Source: Schistocephalus solidus (Eukaryota; Platyhelminthes; Cestoda; Diphyllobothriidea; Diphyllobothriidae). Taken from it: DNA of 64,000 nucleotides. Below, piece by piece: positions 25,101 through 34,100 of this stretch (the first letter of the stretch is position 1; each line of letters begins with the position of its first letter). The translations under genes and the position numbers were made by a program. The notes under the pieces are model-generated. The model searched no databases, was not told the origin of the DNA, and saw nothing but the letters and a program-made list of their open reading frames with translations. The stretch covers positions 1-64,000 of the forward strand of contig WEDG01006644.1 in NCBI GenBank assembly GCA_017591395.1. Direction: 5' to 3'.

Positions 25101-28100
25101 ATTGCGCATAAGTAAGAATTGAAAAGGAGACAGTTTGACAGCACCCAGTCCGCGTTTGCGCTTATTAAAATAAACTGAATTTTAATAGTTACCTTCAGTT
25201 AGGCATTAAAAAATTCAGCTGATAGGGCATGAAAAAATCGATGTGATCTATTAAAGGGGGCCCCAGGTCAACTTAGGTGGGCTTAGATTAACTGTTTATG
25301 GTAGCGTTAGGACTGGGTTTAGAAGGGTCAGGATTTGAGTTAGGGTTAAAGTTAGGACATGGGAATAGGTTCACTTTTAGCATTAACTGCAAACCCACCC
25401 GTAGCGATAATGGGGCATATTCTTGTGACAAACCATGTGCAACCTCAAATGTCTTTTGTTTAAATGATTAACCGTGCTTGCATTCCACTGGTTGCGTTCT
25501 AGATGCAAGGAGCTGTTTTTGAGCTATTAAGATCACATCTGGATTATAAAAGTGTAGCATTTAAATCAGGAGTTTAAAAATATTTTTACTGCATTAAGAA
25601 GTTGTCAAAATTATCAGAGTGCGTCATTTTATCGCTGTGTTATCGGAAACTATTTTTTTGCACCCGAAGGTTTTGCTCACATTTAAGGATGATCTCACAT
25701 TTCAACTCCGTCTGTTATATAAAGTGGACTTTCATTGTGAACGTCTGGGCTGAATGTCACCCTACGAAAATGAAAAATTAATTGATATGCTTTAACTCTA
25801 AAAATTAGTTGCTACGGTAGTTCGCAGATGAAGACCCATCAAGAAGGACCAATTACTGTGTTTATTCAGCTGGCATACGACGATTTACGAAAATTCGTGT
25901 TGCCTCGAATGACATTACAGGGGATTTCTGCGCCTTTCTAGTAAAAATAATTTTAAATATTGAAAGAGGATTTTGACAGATTTAAATAATTCATTTGACC
26001 CACTAGTGAAAAACTCGAGGCCTCGGTGGGATTTGAACCCATGCCAGCAATGGGAAGGCTTAAGTGCAGCCAATGCTCTAGCCAACTGAGCCAGGACGGC
26101 ACACTGGTCGTTATGAGTTTTATCATACTTGGCTAAAGTTACCCGTCGAGCCTACTGCAACGTATGGAATTCCCAAATTCTTATACAATAAGCTCACTGC
26201 TAAAGCAGGATTTCCTAAGCAATCAATCTATAATCAACCTCGTAGCTCAGTTAGCTTGAGCATTGTCTGTGCTAAAGTTTTCCCTTGCTGGCGTGGGTTC
26301 GTATTTGAGCACGCTTATGTATATAAACACCCTTTTCTGAATCTCAGTAATGGATTGTCGAATTGTTCACTCTTGCCCTACAGATGGATGAGCTTAATAA
26401 GCGGGCGGAACAGATCATTCAAATTGGTGAGGACTGTCGAAAGCTGGAAACAGAAGAGGAAAAGGTGCTACCGTTCTACACATCTTGTCTAAGCCAGGAA
26501 GAGGAGGAGAAATTGGCGAATGAAATCCAGGATTCTGACGATAAGAATGTTAAAGCGGTATGTTAGTCAAGTAAATCGATATTGCTCACCGTGAAGTCTG
26601 ACCTGAAAGACTGACATGTGTGCATTAGGGATGCAGATTCATGTCAAAAACCCTTTCGTTTACATTCTCAAACACGATTGATCGATCGTTTGATTATTTT
26701 TTGGTCGTCGACAGCTACAAGAGGCGAGAAAAACCATGAAATAGCCACAAATAGTAGAATGTGCGTTTGATTATAATGAAATACTTGAAGAATTTCCTCA
26801 AACTAACGGAAAGGGGAAAAATGACCAAGCATTTAATAAATTCCACAGTCGTGTCTCGCAGGGGAAAATCATTCTGGCCTTCTGAGAAAATTTCACTTTC
26901 TGCGAACTTGCAACTTAAGTAAGGCACATATTTTTTCCCTGTTTTTTGATACCTTTAAAAATAATAAATATCTTTTTAAGATAACCAGCTTAAAGTATCT
27001 TTGCAAGAAAATACGTTCCATTTAATTTTGCAATTGATGTAGGAGTTCTCTTCAGTGCTTAAGGACCTAAAAGAAGCCAGTACTATCTCAGAGGTAACCT
27101 TTTCTGTGTATAAGCTTGCTGTTTCCACAATGCATGTTACGTACTTTCCAATCGAGGAAAGTCACATATCTATGAAATAACGTAATATGTGACCTAAATC
27201 AGGGAAAAAAGGATAGGCCAGCTATTTATACGGGACAGGTGGTAATAGGATCTTTATGAATTTGGCTAAATGAAGAAAAGGTGAGCGCCAACCTAATCCT
27301 AACCCTATCCATTGTTTTCTTTAGGGTTAACATTCGTTGCCGGGTTAGTAGATTCACAGAATAGCTTGTTGCTCCAAAAAGTGTGCGGATTTTGTGATTC
27401 GGTGGATTTACTTCACGCCAACCAATCTGTGCGATATCATTCATATCTGACCTGACACACATTTTTCTGTCCCTTGCCGGAAGTAAGAATGAGGCCCTCT
27501 CTGCGCGATCTTTCGTTAACAATATAAAACGGATGCGTTTTGAAACTACTACAGCGTCCTAATAGTCGCGTTTTGGTAAGTTTCCATTTGACCCGATACT
27601 TCGGTCCCCTTACCGCCAACGAATATTGTGTGACCCTACTAACTCGACAACGAATGCGTACCCTAATGAGCACATCGGATAGAGTAAGGGTTACGTTGGC
27701 GTGGAGTGTGGTCGGGTATTTAATGCTGACCTATTCTTTGTTTTTTGAGTTAGGTTGAAATGTACTTTCTTGCCGAAATCTATTCATGCCATTTTGTAGA
27801 GGCCGATTGCCACTTGTAAAATTATAGTATAATTAGGATCTATGTCGTGCATTTCAAAACAGCAGAAAACTCTATCTGAATCATCAGTTTATCATTTTGA
27901 AATCATCAGAACAGCTGTTTATTTTCCAAAATCGAAAGATAACCTTTGTTTACGCATATCATTTTGAAATAAATCCATGTTTCTGCGTAATGCCAATATA
28001 AAATAATGTTTTTCTCATCTATAATATCCACTGGGTTTGAATGTCTATCGAAAGTTTGACCGCCGTAGTCTGACGATGCCCACTGTATTCTCCACAGAAG

Positions 28101-31100
28101 GGTGGTGCAGGGACGGTGATTTGCGCGTGGATTAGTTTAAGTGATAGTAGCCTTGCACTGCAGCTACCGCACTCTCCTCCTCCCCCACCTGAGCCCGGTG
28201 TCAAGACAGAGTCAAGAAGACAGGAGCTGGGAGAGGGCGCATGTGGCTGGCGCGGCAGGAGCCGTTCCTGGGTGTGTAACCACACCTGGCTCAGATCCCA
28301 CGGACTGGGAGTGCCATAAGGCCACATTAAGAAGGAGCCATTGCAGCCTGACTCTCAGTCCACCAGTTAGCCACTCCAAACAAAACACACATTGGGCTGA
28401 CCAAGCGGTCCGAGTTATCCCTTCAGTCGGCAACCTTCCAAGCCACGGCTTTTAGCGCACCGTGATAGTTATAAGCGCGTCAGATTGTTTATAGTGAGGA
28501 AAATGTGCTGATCTGTTGACCTCACTCTCTCCCCTGACCCCACAATCAGACCACCATCCGAGCCAGTCAGTTGTCTGATGCGGGAGTGGGTGCATTGGAT
28601 GACGGGTCGGCGTACCCGTCTTCGCGCGCCACAGCACGACCTGGCCCCCATAACGCACACACCAGGATTCACTAAATCAAGGGATACGGAGGAGCCATCG
28701 CCGTCTGACTCCCAGTCCACTGGTCAGCCACTCGACACACACAGCACATACACTGGGCCGACGGCGTGGTCTGGTGTAAGCGTCAGATTGGCAACCTTCC
28801 AAGCCACAGTTTCTGGGAAACCGTGATTTTATCAGGTACATAATGAGGATTGTGAGGGTGTTGTCTACGTATTAGTGTAGGTGGTGTGCGCTGATGTGGC
28901 TTAGCCTCCGGTGGTTTACCGGAGGTTGTCGTGGAGGTGCATGTGTCCTAATAGGCCCATGCGCTGTGTAAATGTGCAGGAGCAGTGAGAGCAGTGGAGG
29001 TGGACGCGGCGACTGTATGTCGGAGCCCCAGGCAATGGTTCACCAGCCTCCGTGCGATGGATACGCAGGTGAAGGACCAGGTTGATGCGTGATTTTTAGT
29101 TGCGGGCGCACTGTGAGCAGGGAGAAATCGGTAGAGGCTGGGAGGATGTCATTCATGGTAGTGGGGGTGGCAGTGGCGGTAAGTATGGCAGGAGCGGAGG
29201 GTGTGCATGGTGTATCGGTGTTGTCAGCATTGCGGTGAAGTCCGCTGTCATGTATGCGCATGTGACCGAATAGGCTCATGCGATGAGTGAATGCGCGAGG
29301 ACAGTGAGGACAGTGGAGGCGACGATCTCTGCTGTGTGTTAGTGCTCCAGGCACTGGTTCACCAGTCTCTAAACAATGGATTCGCAAGTGACCGACCAGG
29401 CCGATGCGTTAGGTGAATGTGTGGTCGCAATGAGGACAGCTTAGGAGAGAGACCCCATCGCTGACGGTGGTGGTGGTGGTAATGAAGGCCTCTATGTGCT
29501 CTCTATGATGGTGGGAGTAATGAATTCATGCCAGGAGTGAGGGTGGGGGAGTCTAAAGGAGGATTGGCAGAATTTGATGTGGAAATTGGAATTGTTGGAT
29601 TGTCGGTGCATTGCGTCTGAAGATGTCCAACCAGGCCAATTCGCGCGTGGAAGATAAGTTGACAGCGCGGGCATGTTGGCAGGGCCTGGGCATCTACGAT
29701 GTTGGTCCGGGGCGCTGGTGATTTTCGTGCCGCTATTTTGGCCTTGGCGGCGGCAATCCGGTTGGCCTCATAGATTGCTGAACCAGTCTTCACGGATCTT
29801 CTCCATGCCGGTCTATCCTGGGCGAGGTCCTCCCAGGTCGCCGGATTGATTCGCAGTTGCTTCAGCGATTTCTTCAAAGTGTCCTTGTAGCGTCGTTTTT
29901 GACTTTTCTGTCGGCGAGCACCCGTACAGACATCTCCGTAGAAAAGTCGTTTGGGTAGTCGCTCATCGTCCATTCTAACCAGGTGGCCGCTCCATCGCAG
30001 TTGCACTTGCCTCAGCATGGCGTGGATGCTGAGGATTCTGGTACGCTCCAGGACATCCATGTCCGGGATCTTGTCTTGCCATCTCAGCTTCAGTATTCTG
30101 CAGAGGCAGCTGAGATGAAAGTGATTCAGTTTCCTGGCTTGGTTTGAGTAGACGGTCCAGGTCTCCGCCTCGTAAATGAGTGTCGTCAAGACGACGGCCT
30201 TGTACATATTCAGTTTGTTGTTCAGGGGAATACCGTGGTGATTCCACAGGGAGTCCTGCAGTCGGCGGAAAACCTGACTGGCTTTCGAGATCCATTGAGC
30301 AACGTCGACGTCGAATTTTCATGTTGCGTGACAGCGTGCGTCCCGGAAAAGCAAAATTTTCCACATTTTTGAGTTGAGCGCCGTTGACATTGACTCGGGG
30401 AGCATTTTATTCCGCGCTGGGCTACAGTTAGTGCATGACCACCAATTTGGCTGTACGGATTATTCATTCAAATTGGCGCAGCCTGCGGCGAAGAGGTCCA
30501 TGCTCCTTTGCATGTCCTCCTCCGTCACGGCGTTAAGTGCGCAGTCGTCCGCGAGGAAACAGTCATGGGCTGTAGGCGTAGACACGCGCGTTGGAGCCTG
30601 CATACGCCGACTGTTGAGAAGGCGCCCGTCAATTCTGTAGGCGATGCGAATCCCGGGCTGCTCATCACGGTAGGCGTCCATCAGCATAGCAGAGAACATG
30701 AGACTAAATGGGGTGGGGGCCAATACGCAGCCCTGTTTCACTCCGTTGTCACTGCAAATGCTTCGGATACCGTCCCGTTGTCAGTGACACGCGCCGTTAT
30801 CCCGTCATAAAACTGACGCACCATGTACGTGAACCGCTCATGACAGCCGAATTTCTGCATGACTTTCCACAGTCCGTCGCGATTTACCATGTCAAAGGCT
30901 TTCGTCAAATCCACGAAGGTAGTGTAAAGGTGAGTTCACATCTCCTGGCAATTTTCTTGTAACTGGCGGGTGGTAAAGGTCATATAGGTTGTTCCACGGT
31001 GTCAGCGGAAGCCACATTAGCTTTCCGGAAGCAGGCCCTGCTCTAGGAGACTTTTAAGACGATTGAGGAGGATACGGGTGAAGATCTTCCAGGCGATTTT

Positions 31101-34100
31101 GAGCAACGAGATGCCTCTGTGAATATCACAGAGTTGCCGGTTCCCCTTCCGCTTGTAAAGATGAACGATGGTCACGTCTTTGAACTCCTGGGGAAATTTT
31201 CCTTGGCGCCACATCTCCTGGAAGAGAGTTGTGAGTTCCATAATGAGTCGGGGCCTGCCGTGCTTGTAGACTTCCGATGGGATTGCGTCGGATCCCGGTG
31301 CTATACCGCTGGAAATCTGCTACACGGCCCGAATGGTTATTGGTAGGGAAGGCGGCGGATCCAGGTCATTTTTGGTGTCCACTTGCGGGATTCGGTCAAT
31401 GGCAGCATCGGAGATGGCTGATGAGCAATTAAGGACACTTCTGAAGTGCTCTGCCCAGCGCTTCAGAATTTCCGATTTCTCTGTTAGAAGTCTTGTGCCG
31501 TCAGAGCTGCGCAGCGGCGGGGTCCCATTGGTACAGGGGCCATAGATGGCCTTGATGGCTTTGAAGACGTTTTCCATTTCATTGCAGTCTGCATACCTTT
31601 GGATTTCTTCAGCCTTTCGGACCCTCCAGGCGTCCCAAATCTCCCGGAGACGTTACTGTTCAATGATGCTTTGGTGGCGTCAGTCCAAAGGTCAATGTAG
31701 GCTTTGTGTATTTTATTCCTCTCCGGGAGTAAGTTGTTGATGTCAGCGTCATTATCGTCAAACAAAACCTGCGTCAGAGAACTTAGAGGGTGGTGTACTG
31801 GATGACGTTTCGCAGTTGACACCATCATGTCTCCATGGTGGGATTATCATCTGTAGCATGCAGTTCCTCCAGTTTCTAGGTTATCTGTTTGATGAAATTA
31901 AAAGAATGAGCAGGTAAATTTAAGAAAAAAGAATTTAACTTACTTGCCAGTTGCTTAACTTGGGGCCTTCGGCGGGGTTGAAGTCGGAGTCTCATCTTAG
32001 AGATGACGAGGCGGTGATCCGTCCAACCATCGGCATTGCGGATCACCTTTGTGACAAGCACGTCCTATCGATCTCGCATCCGTATGAAAAATAGTCCAGC
32101 GGCTGCCAGCACCGCGACCAAGGGTCCATCACGTGGCCTTCTCCCGCGTCGGAAGGCGAAAGAAGGATTTGGTCAGCAGTAGACGATGTTCCGGGCAGGT
32201 TAGCAGATGAAGAAGGTCGTTATCGTTACAGTTACTGAGACCGTGGGGACTCAGATCTCCCTGCCAGGCAGCGTTGAAGTCACTAAGGACAATTGACATA
32301 TCCACCTTCGGCACAGATGCCAGGAGGACGGGTAGGTCCTCGTTGAAATTGTCCTTCTCCGCATCAGAGCTCGTCATTGGGGAGTGTAGGCGTTGATGAT
32401 TGTGGCGAACTTGCCTCTCCGAAGAGGCAAGCGGAGGCTCATCAGGCGGTCATTGATACCCTGCAGCAGACAGGGCAGACGTCCAACGATGTCGTTCCGG
32501 ATGGCAAAGGCAACACTAGCGTCGCGTCGCTCTGCCTTTAGCCGGCCGCCCGAGAAGAAGGTTTAGTCGGAACCCAGCTCCTCCAGCTAACCCTGCTCAG
32601 AGAATCGGGTCTCGCTGAGAGCAGCAATGCCACCTTGTAGCGCGCCATTTTCCGAGTGACTAGCGCCGTCCTCTGTTCCGGCCGGTTGCTCCTCAGATTG
32701 TCTCAAAGGGAACGTAAATTCCAGGCTGCAATCGTGAGCGGACTCGCCCAAGCAGCCCGGAGGGTATGGCGGGGGGATGGGGACGGGGGTAATGTTGTTT
32801 GTTTGAGTTTTACGACCGCGTATTTTACCATCTGCGAGCCGTGGCCGACTGCAGAATACGCGTGAGCCAGCATTTGTTTAGGGCACCTTTTCTAGCCCCC
32901 TCCTCAGTGAGGAGGCAAGCAGTTTTGTCCCTGAATATGGCTGCTTGGACATCCCATACAGCTGCCAAACTCACTATGGGTCACGGTTTTGTTTTAGTGA
33001 GAGAGCGACCTGGGTTATCCTGGGCCGCCTACGGGGTTGCTGACACCCCCAACGTAGGAATTTTTGAGATGTAGGGAGGTGGGAATTTTGGGAGTCAGAC
33101 ATGCCGGGTGTGGAGGCACACACATCACCGGAGACCCTCACCTGATTAAGCTCGCTGGTCGTGACGGTTGCCCGGGGTGTGGCCGCTGAGAAGAGCCCAG
33201 CTACAACGTGACACAGGTGAGAGTTGGCTACCAATTAGAGGCGGCCACAAGAGCATTCACCACCTGTTCGAGACAAAAGGAGCGACCAAATGCGATCTGC
33301 GTGGTGCTCACCTAACTAGTACCCCATACACACCTTAGAGAGCTATACACACTTAGGCGCAGATAGAAAACTGCACGTCAGCCATTTCTAACGAATTTCA
33401 TTTCTAACCCAACGTGCCCAAAACATCTTCAAACTTCATTACGTTTGCTTCATAGTTGTGCCTTCAGTTAGGTATTTATTCCTACCTGAAACCATGATGT
33501 GAAGGTTCAGTCAATATTTCGTGAATTTCATCATCAAAAGAGGTTCTTCTGAGTCAAGCCGGATCTGGATAAGACACAATCATAGTACTCATGACCGCAG
33601 AATCAGAGCCTCTGATTGAAACGTTGCCTACGTCTTCGCGTGTTTTTTGAACAGAGTTTCAGGTTGTGAATCCTAGCCTGCAATGTTTAATGCCAATATC
33701 ACACTTAATCTGAGCACTTTGTTAAATAAAAGGAAATTTTATAAGTTCAACCACTGCTATAACAAATTACGCGACCCAATAGTCATACTGCATAATTTTT
33801 GCCCTGTTGAATGAATGTCCATTTCTTTATGGTTATTGCAGCTTCTGAAGCAGTATGCACCGCTTGAACTCTTCTGGCGTCGTTTCAACAAAGTACAATT
33901 GGACAGGCTGGCGCTGCTAAAGGAGCGTGAAGTTCTCACGAATCAGAATGAAAATCTGAAACTCCTACTCACCCAGTACCTCGACGGTCTCTCTGTGAAT
34001 GACGCAATTCTAGCAAAGCCCAATTCTCTGTTTGTGGTCAATGGAAGAAGTAACCTCAAGTGAGCATGCCAATGCACTTGCGAGTTTTATTTGGAGAATT

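Noticed and set aside
28116..28826. Overlapping frames on both strands in GC-rich DNA
   Set aside because: They fall in repeat R, recur in its other copies without conserved frame, and match no protein family.
30374..31740. Several plus-strand frames of 64-100 codons
   Set aside because: All lie opposite the RTE-ZF element, whose minus-strand frames carry the RT and endonuclease motifs.
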